From NCBI GenBank assembly GCA_021740825.1, contig JAIOZA010000006.1, positions 1-64,000 of the forward strand: a stretch of 64,000 bases of DNA, given 5' to 3'. Numbering within the stretch: position 1 is the first letter of the stretch; the number at the start of each line of letters is the position of its first letter. Shown one piece after another: positions 45,698 through 53,979 of the stretch. A program made the translations under genes and the position numbers. The stretch comes from Bacteroidia bacterium. Its GTDB lineage: Bacteria; Bacteroidota; Bacteroidia; B-17B0; Aurantibacillaceae. The notes beneath the pieces are model-generated. The model did not search any database, was not told where the DNA came from, and was given only the letters and a program-made list of their open reading frames with translations.

Positions 45698-47449
45698 CTA
45701 TTTTTTTGATGATTTTCCAAAAATGATTAATCGAAAATAGTCTGCAAACGAATATTTTTTTCTTCTTTTATCAATAAAATTATAACCAAAAATTAAAAGC
45801 ACCAAAATAGCTACTGGAATTTTCCAAGATACTAAGCCATTTTCGCCCACATAACACATAAATCTATCCCAACGGAACTTACCTTCTTTTGAGTTTTTAG
45901 TTAAGGAGCCTAAAATAGATTTACCACTTACTGGATTATTTTTAGGATCCTTTATACTTAACCAAACAAACACGGGTCGTCCAACAATGTGATCAAATGG
46001 CACAACTCCCCAACTGCGACTATCGGCAGAGTTGTGACGATTATCTCCCATCATCCAATAGTAACCTTGTTTAAATGTATATGAAGTAATAGGCTTTCCA
46101 TCATATAATACTTGTGCACCTGATGTTGTTAATTGATGAATACCATCATCATAAGTACTAAGCATTTTTTCATACAAACAAATATTACCCGTATCGATTT
46201 TAATAGTCATTCCCTCGGAAGGTAAAGTCATGGGACCAAAATTGTCATTATTCCAAGGATAGCGACGGTTATGAGGAAAAATACTTTGACTGTATTCGCC
46301 CTTAGGATCAATACGTTTTTTTACACTAATTACATTAGGTGTGTTTTTAATATCTTCAGCAACATTTGCTGGCATATTAAATAAATAGACTGTTGTATCC
46401 TCTCCAATGTTTTCTTTAATACCGGCCTCAGTTACGTATATATCATGCTTATCTAAAAAGAACTCATCAATGTTTAATAATCTGGTGGCTATTTTAACTT
46501 CATAAAAATGTTGAGCGTGCTCAGGCATGTTTTGTTTTTTATCATTGATAAATAATTCACCATCTTTAATTTCTAATTTATCTCCGGCAATACCAACGCA
46601 ACGTTTTACATAGTGTTCACGTTTATCAATTGGCCTACCAACTTTTTTTCCGTTTTTCACAGACATGCCACCTAGTTCAACAGTGAAATTTGGATTATTC
46701 ATATTTTGGTAACCATATTGTCTTACCATTTCATAATAACTTGTGTATTGCTGAGTACCAATAGTAACTGTATCTCCGTCAGGATAATTAAATACAATAA
46801 TTTCTCCATTTTTCGGTTTCGAATAACCTGGCAAACGCATGTATGGTAATTTAATCCATTCTAAATATGATTGCGTTCCCGTTGTAAATGGCAGCGTATG
46901 ATGAGCAAACGGAAAGGCTATTGGTGTCTGCGGAACTTTAGCACCGTAACACACTTTATTAACGAATAAAAAATCACCAACCATTAATGATTTTTCTAAT
47001 GAAGAAGTTGGAATAGTAAACGCTTCAAAGAAAAAACCACGAATAATGGATGCTGCAACCACTGCAAAAATAATTGGGTCAGCCCAGTTTTTTATAAAAG
47101 AAGATTCTGATTTTATATCTGTAACTCCAAAAAATTTAATGCCTTTATTAAATCCTAAATAAGCAAAGTATAAATATGGCATAAATGAAGCCATTATTAA
47201 ATCGTTATTCATACGTTTTTTAAATGCCCTTGCTAAATGAAAACCATAAACACCATACATAATTAAATTAACGCCTGGCACAATCATAATTAATCCCCAC
47301 CATTTGGGGCGATTAATAATAGTACCTAAAACCCAAAAATTATAGATTGGAATAAGTGCCTTCCAGCCTGGTAATCCTGCTTTTTCAAAAATTTTATATA
47401 AACCTACAAATGAAATTAAAACGAGTATTAGAAAAATGATATTGCCCAT
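45698..47449 (-). CDS. lepB: Signal peptidase I, long form with extra N-terminal membrane domain
   Basis: A 583-aa leader peptidase, much longer than the roughly 320 aa of E. coli LepB. Residues 1-105 are an added membrane domain of DUF5684 type (GLPGWKALIPIYNFWVLG). The catalytic core has Ser150 in PTSSLEKSLMVGDF and Lys282 in HYVKRCVGIAGDKLEI, the serine-lysine dyad. A large insertion (about residues 300-455) separates the dyad from YWMMGDNRHNSADSRSWGVVP. The final segment carries a C-terminal membrane helix (IPVAILVLLIFGYNF). It releases exported proteins by cutting their signal peptides. It lies in the parA-parB-DUF5683-dapB-lepB block. Confidence 0.93.
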   Translation of the reverse strand: MGNIIFLILVLISFVGLYKIFEKAGLPGWKALIPIYNFWVLGTIINRPKWWGLIMIVPGVNLIMYGVYGFHLARAFKKRMNNDLIMASFMPYLYFAYLGFNKGIKFFGVTDIKSESSFIKNWADPIIFAVVAASIIRGFFFEAFTIPTSSLEKSLMVGDFLFVNKVCYGAKVPQTPIAFPFAHHTLPFTTGTQSYLEWIKLPYMRLPGYSKPKNGEIIVFNYPDGDTVTIGTQQYTSYYEMVRQYGYQNMNNPNFTVELGGMSVKNGKKVGRPIDKREHYVKRCVGIAGDKLEIKDGELFINDKKQNMPEHAQHFYEVKIATRLLNIDEFFLDKHDIYVTEAGIKENIGEDTTVYLFNMPANVAEDIKNTPNVISVKKRIDPKGEYSQSIFPHNRRYPWNNDNFGPMTLPSEGMTIKIDTGNICLYEKMLSTYDDGIHQLTTSGAQVLYDGKPITSYTFKQGYYWMMGDNRHNSADSRSWGVVPFDHIVGRPVFVWLSIKDPKNNPVSGKSILGSLTKNSKEGKFRWDRFMCYVGENGLVSWKIPVAILVLLIFGYNFIDKRRKKYSFADYFRLIIFGKSSKK

Positions 47450-47451
47450 AT

Positions 47452-47488
47452 AATTAGTGATTAGTTTTTAATGCTTAGTTTTTAGTTA
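47452..47488. repeat. TTAGTTTTTA-word repeat (single arm)
   Basis: The gap between dapB and lepB carries three tandem TTAGTTTTTA-like words without the complementary arm. It resembles the left arm of the elements at 44543-44609 and 49836-49917. Confidence 0.45.
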
Positions 47489-47503
47489 TAAATTTTGTAT
47501 TTA

Positions 47504-48211
47504 TTAAATTAAATCATTCATTGTAAATATACCTTTTTTGCCTTTAATATATTCGGCTGCTATAACTGCGCCTAAAGCAAATCCTTTTCGGTTATGTGCT
47601 TTATGCATAATTTCAATTTCATCAATTGCAGAAGTGTATTTTATAATGTGCGTGCCCGGAATTTCTCCTTCTCTAACATCTTTAATAAATAATGTTTCAG
47701 AAGAATTATCAGTGATACTCCATTGTTTTTTTCGTTCTATTTTTTCGAGAATTTGATTAGCTAGCGAAATTGCTGTTCCACTAGGTTTATCTAATTTATG
47801 AATATGATGAATTTCTTCCATTTCAACATTATAGGAATCATATTTGTTCATTAATTCAGCTAAGTAAGTATTTACTTTAAAAAATAAATTTACTCCCAAA
47901 CTAAAATTTGTTGCATGAAATAAAGCGCCATTTTTTTGCAGACAAAGTTCCTGAATCATTTCAAATTCATCATACCACCCTGTTGTACCAACTGCAACGG
48001 GTACTTGAGCATTGAAACATTTTTTTATATTAGCACTAACTGTTTGTGGCGTGCTAAATTCAATTGCAACGTCAGCTTTTATTAAATCCTCATTTGTAAA
48101 AGTTATTGAATTACTTTCATCTACTTTTAAAACAATGGTATGGCCTCTTTGCAAAGCGATAGCCTCTATCTCTTTACCCATTTTACCGTATCCTAGTAAT
48201 GCAATATTCAT
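47504..48211 (-). CDS. dapB: 4-hydroxy-tetrahydrodipicolinate reductase
   Basis: A 235-aa enzyme of the diaminopimelate/lysine pathway that reduces HTPA to tetrahydrodipicolinate. It has the Rossmann start MNIALLGYGKMGKEIE, AIEFSTPQT, VGTTGWY, and the substrate block EIHHIHKLDKPSGTA with the catalytic Lys and His. The close HKAHNRKGFALGAVIAAEYI completes the dimer domain. Slightly shorter than the E. coli enzyme, as usual in Bacteroidota. Confidence 0.95.
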   Translation of the reverse strand: MNIALLGYGKMGKEIEAIALQRGHTIVLKVDESNSITFTNEDLIKADVAIEFSTPQTVSANIKKCFNAQVPVAVGTTGWYDEFEMIQELCLQKNGALFHATNFSLGVNLFFKVNTYLAELMNKYDSYNVEMEEIHHIHKLDKPSGTAISLANQILEKIERKKQWSITDNSSETLFIKDVREGEIPGTHIIKYTSAIDEIEIMHKAHNRKGFALGAVIAAEYIKGKKGIFTMNDLI

Positions 48212-48226
48212 AATATGTTTTTGTGT

Positions 48227-48287
48227 CCCGCAGATTTCGCAGATTTTACAGATTTAAATTTCTGCGTTAATCTGCGCGATCTGCGGG
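48227..48287. repeat. 61-nt palindrome of CGCAGATT words
   Basis: CCCGCAGATTTCGCAGATT (48227-48245) and AATCTGCGCGATCTGCGGG (48269-48287) are reverse complements at 17 of 19 positions. The 23-nt centre continues the symmetry with CAGATTTAAATTTCTG. The word CGCAGATT is reiterated in both arms. It occupies the gap between DUF5683 and dapB and could act as a strong RNA hairpin; similar CGCAGATT repeats are known to me from other Bacteroidota genomes. Confidence 0.8.
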
Positions 48288-48291
48288 AGAC

Positions 48292-48873
48292 TTACTTAAA
48301 TTTTAATTTCAAAGTTAATCCTGCTTGTAATTTATTATTGTAATCTAAGTTCGAGTATGGATTTAATTGTAAACTCAAATCATCGCTTACATCGAAGGTT
48401 TTTAAATGAGCATCTACATTAGCATCAATTATATTTACAAGATAAACCAATGCTCCAAGAATTACAGCCATATCTCTGTATTTTCTGTAGTATCTTTTTT
48501 GTGTTATTAATTGGTCGCTAGTATATAATGTTGAATTTATGGTACTTTCATTATCATCGTATATAGCTTTTAAATTATTACTATAGTATTTGTATTTAAT
48601 TTGATTGGTAATTCCCCAGTATCCAATACCTCCTAATGCAACATAAACAATTGGGGCTTTCCAGTATTTTTTATTATAAATCTGACCCAAGCCAGGCAAG
48701 CAAGCACTCATGATGGAAGCTTTGCGAGCTGATGAATAAATAGCTTTTTTTAAAACTTGCTTAGCGTAAATAGAATCTTTTCTGATTTTATTTTTTAAAG
48801 AATCATCATATTGAGCTTGAACACTTGAACAAACACAAACAAAAAACAATATATATAATTGTAAAATTTTCAC
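48292..48873 (-). CDS. DUF5683 domain-containing protein
   Basis: A 193-aa protein with a signal peptide (AQYD after residue 20). It has the conserved ARKASIMSACLPGLGQIYNKKYWKAPIVYVALGGIGYW block typical of DUF5683, with two hydrophobic segments and a further one at AVILGALVYLVNIIDANVDAHL. Its function is unknown, but it sits between parB and dapB in a conserved Bacteroidota arrangement. It is presumably an envelope protein. Confidence 0.85.
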   Translation of the reverse strand: MKILQLYILFFVCVCSSVQAQYDDSLKNKIRKDSIYAKQVLKKAIYSSARKASIMSACLPGLGQIYNKKYWKAPIVYVALGGIGYWGITNQIKYKYYSNNLKAIYDDNESTINSTLYTSDQLITQKRYYRKYRDMAVILGALVYLVNIIDANVDAHLKTFDVSDDLSLQLNPYSNLDYNNKLQAGLTLKLKFK

Positions 48874-48930
48874 CTAAGCAAAAGTAATCACAGTTCTTAA
48901 ACAGAGTCCATTACTGTAATTTATGGTTAG

Positions 48931-49830
48931 TTAATTAATGTCAAAAAAAGATAAAATATGTTCCAGTTCAGTATCATTACTAAAGCTCAAAGTAATAGAA
49001 CCAGTGCCTTTTGGATTACGTTTAAAATCAAAAGATTTACTAAACACCTTTTCTAACTTTTTGGCTATTTGTTTATCCTCAATAGTGAGTGGTTTTTCTA
49101 TTCGAGAAACTTTTGGTTTGAATTGTAATTTTTCTCCACGAGCTAATTCTTCTAATTGGCGAACCGATAATTCATTTTCAACAGCTAAAGCAAAAATAGC
49201 TAATTGCTTGTCTTCATTTTCAATACTTAATAAAGCACGAGCATGTCCCATTGAAATATCTTTATCACGCACAGCTTTTTGAATAACAGCAGGTAATTTA
49301 AGCAATCGTAAAAAGTTGGTTACAGTACTACGTTGCTTATTTACTTTTTCACCAAGTTGTTCTTGTGTAATATTGCATTCATCTATTAAACGTTTGTAAC
49401 TTAATGATACTTCAATAGGATCTAAATCTTCACGTTGAATATTTTCAATTAATCCCATCTCCAACATTGCCTGATCATTTGCCACTCTAATATACGCAGG
49501 TATATCAGTTAGTTCAGCTAACTGTGACGCTCTAAAACGGCGTTCTCCAGAAATGAGTTGGTATTGATCATACCCTAATTTACGAACCGTTATTGGTTGT
49601 ATAATGCCGTGTTGCTTAATAGAATCAGATAATTCTTGTAAAGCAATTTCTTCAAAATTAGTGCGAGGCTGAAACGGATTTGTTTCAATATTTTTTATTT
49701 TTATAATAGCAATAGAACCAACAACGGGAGCCTCATCGCCTGTTTGTTTGGTTGTAATATCAGTTTTAGCATTTTCTAACAATGCACTTAATCCTCTTCC
49801 TAATGCTGGTTTCTTATTATTGTTGCTCAT
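48931..49830 (-). CDS. parB: Chromosome-partitioning protein ParB
   Basis: A 299-aa parS-binding CTPase-type protein. The N-terminal opening ALGRGLSALL, the ParB/sulfiredoxin-like domain (NPFQPRTNFEEIALQELSDSIKQHGIIQPITVRK, then LISGERRFRASQLA with the CTP-binding GERRxR motif) and a HTH (ITQEQLGEKVNKQRSTVTNFLRLLKLP, SMGHARALLSIEN) are all present. With ParA it segregates the chromosome origin. No palindrome matching a parS site was found in this window. Confidence 0.95.
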   Translation of the reverse strand: MSNNNKKPALGRGLSALLENAKTDITTKQTGDEAPVVGSIAIIKIKNIETNPFQPRTNFEEIALQELSDSIKQHGIIQPITVRKLGYDQYQLISGERRFRASQLAELTDIPAYIRVANDQAMLEMGLIENIQREDLDPIEVSLSYKRLIDECNITQEQLGEKVNKQRSTVTNFLRLLKLPAVIQKAVRDKDISMGHARALLSIENEDKQLAIFALAVENELSVRQLEELARGEKLQFKPKVSRIEKPLTIEDKQIAKKLEKVFSKSFDFKRNPKGTGSITLSFSNDTELEHILSFFDIN

Positions 49831-49835
49831 CTTTC

Positions 49836-49917
49836 TTTAGTTTTAAATTTTTAGTTTTTAGTTTTTAATATTAGGTATTGTTATTACTGAACACTAAAAA
49901 CTGAACACTAAAAACTG
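49836..49917. repeat. Inverted repeat of TTAGTTTTTA words between parB and parA
   Basis: The left arm reiterates TTTTTAGTTTTTAGTTTTTA (about 49848-49867); the right arm holds CACTAAAAACTG twice (49892-49903 and 49906-49917), reverse-complementary at the ACTAAAAACT core. It would put a hairpin between parA and parB on the shared message. Despite its place it does not resemble a parS site. Confidence 0.6.
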
Positions 49918-49920
49918 TTC

Positions 49921-50754
49921 TTATCCTTCATTAAATTCCGACTCTTCAGCTGTAAATGTCATCGTTCGATCTTCATCACTTATTTTTGTTAATCCATTGC
50001 GCTGCAATATTTCACGCGCTAAGTTCAAATAATTAACAGATCCTTTTCCAATCGCATCATGCATAATAATAGTTTTACCATGACTTGGAGCTTCTGCTAA
50101 TTTAACATTACGCTGCACAATGGTGTTAAATACCATATTTTGGAAATGCATTTTTACTTCTTCCACTACCTGATTTGCTAATTTTAAGCGAGGGTCATAC
50201 ATCGTTAATAAAACACCTTCAATATCTAAATTAGTATTAATATGTTCCTGAATTAATTTGATGGTTTGTAATAACTTACCCATTCCTTCTAATGCAAAAT
50301 ATTCGCATTGTACAGGTATAATAACACTATCAGCAGCCGCTAACGAATTAATTACAGTTAATCCTAATGATGGACAACAATCAATAATGATAAAATCAAA
50401 ATCTCCTTTTATTTTATCCAATGCAGCTTTCATCATATAATCTCTGTTTGGGAGATTAACAATTTCTAATTCAATAGCTACCAAATCAGTATTAGTTGGG
50501 AGTAAATATAAATTAGGAGTATCTGTTTCTAATATAACATCTTGCGGATTTTTGTTATCTAATATACACTCGTATAACCCTGCCTTGATATCTTTCGGTT
50601 CTTTTCCAACACCAGAAGTAGCATTTGCTTGTGGATCAGCATCAACCAATAAAGTTTTGTATTCTAAAACTGCTAAGGATGCTGCTAAGTTAATTGCAGA
50701 AGTAGTTTTACCTACTCCACCTTTTTGATTTGCTATTGCTATTATTTTTCCCAT
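49921..50754 (-). CDS. parA: Chromosome-partitioning ATPase ParA (Soj)
   Basis: A 277-aa deviant Walker-A ATPase that drives ParB-parS complexes apart. KGGVGKTTSAINLAASLA carries the signature lysine, followed by LLVDADPQANATSG and the Walker-B-like FIIIDCCPSLGLTVINSLAAAD. It begins 4 nt downstream of the UPF0173 stop on the minus strand. The last 20 residues are acidic. Confidence 0.95.
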   Translation of the reverse strand: MGKIIAIANQKGGVGKTTSAINLAASLAVLEYKTLLVDADPQANATSGVGKEPKDIKAGLYECILDNKNPQDVILETDTPNLYLLPTNTDLVAIELEIVNLPNRDYMMKAALDKIKGDFDFIIIDCCPSLGLTVINSLAAADSVIIPVQCEYFALEGMGKLLQTIKLIQEHINTNLDIEGVLLTMYDPRLKLANQVVEEVKMHFQNMVFNTIVQRNVKLAEAPSHGKTIIMHDAIGKGSVNYLNLAREILQRNGLTKISDEDRTMTFTAEESEFNEG

Positions 50755-50758
50755 GTTT

Positions 50759-51439
50759 TTATTTATTAATCGTTTCTCCTATTTCTAAAAGGGTCAATTT
50801 CTTTCCTTGTCTATTAAATCTGTTAATTGCTGATGATTTATCTATTTTTATAAAACCAAATGTTTCGTAATGCATGCCTATAATATCATCACATTTAATA
50901 AATTCAGTTGCAATAATGGCATTATCTACTCCCATTGTAAAATTATCTCCAATAGGAAGCAAAGCAAAATCAATCTGACGATAATCGCCAATTAATTTCA
51001 TATCACTTGTTAATGCTGTATCTCCAGCGTAATAAAAATTCTTATCACTGCTTTCAATTACAAATCCCATCGGGTTTCCTCCATAACTTCCATCGGGTAA
51101 ACTACTGCTATGGGCAGCATTTACACATTTTATGGAACCAAAGTCAAATAGTTTTTTTCCACCAATATTCATTGGATGAATATTTTCTACACCTTGTTTT
51201 TGAAGCCAAATAAAAATTTCCCAATTACAAACAACAACTGCGTTTGTCCGCATAGCAATTGCTACAGCGTCCGCAATATGATCTTCGTGTCCGTGAGTAA
51301 TTAAAATATAATCAGCTTTAACAGCAGTTGCATCAATATGTTTGGCTAATTCATTCGAAGTAATGAATGGATCAAACAACAAGTTTTTTCCATTAACTTC
51401 AATTCCAAAGCAAGAATGACCGTAATATGTTATATTCAT
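50759..51439 (-). CDS. UPF0173 family metal-dependent hydrolase
   Basis: A 226-aa metallo-beta-lactamase-fold protein with MNITYYGHSCFGIE, the metal-binding THGHEDHIADA (HxHxDH), NAAHSSSLPDGSYGGNPMGFVI and YAGDTALTSDM. These blocks define UPF0173 hydrolases, whose natural substrate is uncertain. It is upstream of parA and overlaps the same operon. Confidence 0.92.
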   Translation of the reverse strand: MNITYYGHSCFGIEVNGKNLLFDPFITSNELAKHIDATAVKADYILITHGHEDHIADAVAIAMRTNAVVVCNWEIFIWLQKQGVENIHPMNIGGKKLFDFGSIKCVNAAHSSSLPDGSYGGNPMGFVIESSDKNFYYAGDTALTSDMKLIGDYRQIDFALLPIGDNFTMGVDNAIIATEFIKCDDIIGMHYETFGFIKIDKSSAINRFNRQGKKLTLLEIGETINK

Positions 51440-51531
51440 TAGAGGCGTTGAATAAAAAGTAGAAATTGTATCACGTAAATTTAAACTATTTAGAAGGTTT
51501 ATCTGTTTTTAGTTTTTAACACTAAAATTCA

Positions 51532-51539
51532 TAACTTCG
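51532..51539 (+). promoter_or_regulatory. Possible -7 box variant TAACTTCG
   Basis: TAACTTCG lies 19 nt before the ATG at 51559, the same variant and nearly the same distance as before prfA (TATCTTCG). No -33 TTG is seen. Confidence 0.3.
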
Positions 51540-51558
51540 CAAAAATGTTAATAATATA

Positions 51559-52086
51559 ATGCATTCGATAACAATCATTTCAGCAACTAATAGAGCTGAT
51601 AGTAATACTGAAAAAATATCTAAATATTATTTGTCAGCTTTAAAAAACAAGGGTGTTGATGCTGAGATTTTTAGTCTAAAAGATTTACCTGAATCAATTT
51701 TGCATTCAGATTTATATGGCAAACGATCGGAAGACTTTCAAAAAGTAATTGATACTTTTATAGCTTCTCAAAATAAATTTATCTTCATTTCACCTGAATA
51801 TAACGGGAGTTTTGCCGGAATTTTAAAGGTATTTTTAGATGCTGTTCCTCCAAGAATATGGACAGAAAATAAAGCATGTTTGGTAGGAATTTCATCAGGA
51901 AGAGCTGGAAATTTGAGAGGAATGGATGATTTGACTAATATTTTAAATTATTTAAAAGTTAATGTATACCATAACAAACTTCCTATTAGCAGAGTTGATA
52001 AACTTATTGATGGACAAGGGGTTTTAGTAGATGCAGATACCTTAATTGTAATTGATATTCAGTTAGAAGGTTTTTTGAAGTTTTAG
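51559..52086 (+). CDS. NADPH-dependent FMN reductase family protein
   Basis: A 175-aa flavodoxin-fold oxidoreductase. Signatures are ISATNRADSNTEKIS (FMN phosphate loop) and FISPEYNGSFAGILKVFLDAVP, the typical PEYNGS block of NAD(P)H-dependent FMN/quinone reductases. Later blocks include GISSGRAGNLRGMDDLTNIL. It probably transfers electrons from NAD(P)H to FMN, azo dyes or quinones. It is convergent with rnhA, the two stop codons being only 4 nt apart. Confidence 0.88.
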   Translation: MHSITIISATNRADSNTEKISKYYLSALKNKGVDAEIFSLKDLPESILHSDLYGKRSEDFQKVIDTFIASQNKFIFISPEYNGSFAGILKVFLDAVPPRIWTENKACLVGISSGRAGNLRGMDDLTNILNYLKVNVYHNKLPISRVDKLIDGQGVLVDADTLIVIDIQLEGFLKF

Positions 52087-52090
52087 CAAT

Positions 52091-52570
52091 TTACAAATCT
52101 TTTCCATTTTTACTTAACTCGTAACCTTCATCAATTAATAAATGTTTGCTTTTACTAGCGGCCACAGCTAATTCATCACAACGATTGTTTTCTCTATTTG
52201 AAGCATGGCCTTTTACCCAAATAAATTTAATGCTATGTTTTTTTTGAATGATTAAAAACCGTTTCCATAAGTCAGGATTAGCTTTGTCTTTAAATCCTTT
52301 TTTAACCCAACCATAAACCCAACCTAAATTAATAGAATCAACCACATATTTAGAATCTGAATATACTTCTACTTCCGAATTTTCTTTTTTTAAAGATTCT
52401 AAAGCGATAATAATTGCAAGTAATTCCATGCGGTTATTTGTAGTAAGTTTATAACCTTGCGCTAATTCTTTACGTTGATCTTTATATTTCATAACAACTC
52501 CAAATCCACCAGGGCCAGGGTTTCCACTGCAAGCACCATCCGTATAAATTTGTATAATTGTGCTATTCAT
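52091..52570 (-). CDS. rnhA: Ribonuclease HI
   Basis: A 159-aa enzyme that cuts RNA in RNA-DNA hybrids. The acidic catalytic residues lie in IYTDGACSGNPGPGG, NNRMELLAI, YSDSKYVVD and VKGHASNRENNRCDELA. The first family block follows within ten residues of MNSTIIQ, so this ATG (or the ATG one codon upstream at 52573) is preferred over the longer frame starting at 52636. TATATTTA, 5 nt before the tandem ATGs, resembles a -7 box. Confidence 0.94.
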   Translation of the reverse strand: MNSTIIQIYTDGACSGNPGPGGFGVVMKYKDQRKELAQGYKLTTNNRMELLAIIIALESLKKENSEVEVYSDSKYVVDSINLGWVYGWVKKGFKDKANPDLWKRFLIIQKKHSIKFIWVKGHASNRENNRCDELAVAASKSKHLLIDEGYELSKNGKDL

Positions 52571-52714
52571 CATTTTTGTAAATATAGTTCTTTTTAAAGA
52601 AACGATTTTAAACTGATATAAACGATTTAGATTCAAGTAGTTAATTTAATATGATTTTTATAATTTATTTTCCGTTCTTTTTCATATATTTAAGTCTTAT
52701 ATATTTCATTAATT

Positions 52715-53821
52715 ATGGCAAAAAAAACGACTAAGAAAGTTAAAAGTATTCTTACACAAGATTCTTTAACATTCTTAAAAAATTATATCAATAACCCATC
52801 ACCAACAGGTTTTGAAAGTGCTGGACAAAAAATGTGGTTAGGCTACATTAAGCCTTATATTGATGATTATTTTGTTGATACATATGGCACCGTGGTTGGT
52901 GTTATTAATCCTGAGGCGGAGTACAAAGTAGTTATAGAAGCGCACGCTGATGAAATTTCCTACTTTGTGCATTACATTACAAAAGATGGATTTATTTATT
53001 TAAGAAAAAATGGAGGGAGTGATCATCAGATTGCACCGTCTAAACGTGTAAATATCCATACGGATAAAGGAATTGTTCGAGGTATTTTTGGTTGGCCTGC
53101 TATTCACGTGAGAGATGCTGCTAGGGAAGAAACACCTACCTTAAAAAATATTTTTTTGGATATAGGTTGTAAAAGCGATAAGGAAGTTGAAGAATTAGGC
53201 GTGCATGTTGGCTGTGTAGTTACCTATGAAGATGAGTTTATGGAATTAAACAATCGTTACTTTGTTGGTAGAGCTTTAGATAATAGAGTTGGCGGATTTA
53301 TGATTGCAGAAGTAGCTCGCTTATTAAAAGAAAATAAAACTAAATTACCTTTTGGATTATATATTGTAAATGCTGTTCAAGAAGAAGTTGGTTTAAATGG
53401 GGCTACTATGATAGCTCACAAAATCAAACCTAATGTAGCAATTATTACAGATGTTTGTCATGACACACAATCGCCTATGATGAATAAAATAGCTAGTGGA
53501 GATTTATCTTGCGGCAAAGGCCCTGTCTTATCGTACGGACCAGCCGTGCAAAATAATTTATTAAAACTGATTATCGATTCGGCTACAAAAAACAAAATTG
53601 AATTTCAACGACAAGCTGCCAGCAGAAGTACTGGCACAGATACAGATGCATTTGCATACAGTCATGAAGGAGTTGCTTCAGCATTAATTTCATTACCATT
53701 ACGATACATGCATACAACAGTTGAAAGTGTGCATAAAGATGATGTGGAGAATGTTATTAAATTAATTTTAGCGTCATTAAAAAGTATTAAAAATAATCAC
53801 GATTTCAGATACCTTAAGTAA
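52715..53821 (+). CDS. M42 family metallopeptidase
   Basis: A 368-aa aminopeptidase of the glutamyl-aminopeptidase/cellulase M type. Two-metal ligands are visible: EAHADEISYFV (His), GRALDNRVGG (Asp), QEEVGLNGA (catalytic Glu pair), TDVCHDTQSP (Asp) and LPLRYMHTTVESV (His). The assembly should be a large peptidase complex clearing short peptides. The Lys/Thr-rich first ten residues are extra to the core. Confidence 0.92.
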   Translation: MAKKTTKKVKSILTQDSLTFLKNYINNPSPTGFESAGQKMWLGYIKPYIDDYFVDTYGTVVGVINPEAEYKVVIEAHADEISYFVHYITKDGFIYLRKNGGSDHQIAPSKRVNIHTDKGIVRGIFGWPAIHVRDAAREETPTLKNIFLDIGCKSDKEVEELGVHVGCVVTYEDEFMELNNRYFVGRALDNRVGGFMIAEVARLLKENKTKLPFGLYIVNAVQEEVGLNGATMIAHKIKPNVAIITDVCHDTQSPMMNKIASGDLSCGKGPVLSYGPAVQNNLLKLIIDSATKNKIEFQRQAASRSTGTDTDAFAYSHEGVASALISLPLRYMHTTVESVHKDDVENVIKLILASLKSIKNNHDFRYLK

Positions 53822-53869
53822 TTTGAACTTATGATTATTTATCGATTGAATTTGAATAAATAAAAAAAG

Positions 53870-53899
53870 GAAGTAAAATAAACCAAGCGATTTTACTTC
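53870..53899 (+). terminator. Weak 10-bp hairpin, possible terminator
   Basis: GAAGTAAAAT (53870-53879) and ATTTTACTTC (53890-53899) form a perfect 10-bp stem with a 10-nt loop, 49 nt after the M42 stop. No T-run follows, so termination is uncertain. Confidence 0.35.
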
Positions 53900-53940
53900 T
53901 AATTAATTAACAAAAAAATAAACTTACATCATACTACATT

Positions 53941-53975
53941 GGCTAATTGACTAATCATCTAATTAACTAAGTAAC
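53941..53975. repeat. CTAATTNACTAA word repeat upstream of the GH3 gene
   Basis: The 35 nt just before the GH3 ATG repeat the word CTAATTGACTAATCATCTAA-like three times on one strand. It is another example of word-reiterating gaps, here without an opposite arm. Confidence 0.4.
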
Positions 53976-53979
53976 AAAA

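Noticed and set aside
48931..50754. parS site near parAB
   Set aside because: No GTTTCACGTGAAAC-like palindrome was found by eye; the hairpin in the parA-parB gap has unrelated sequence.
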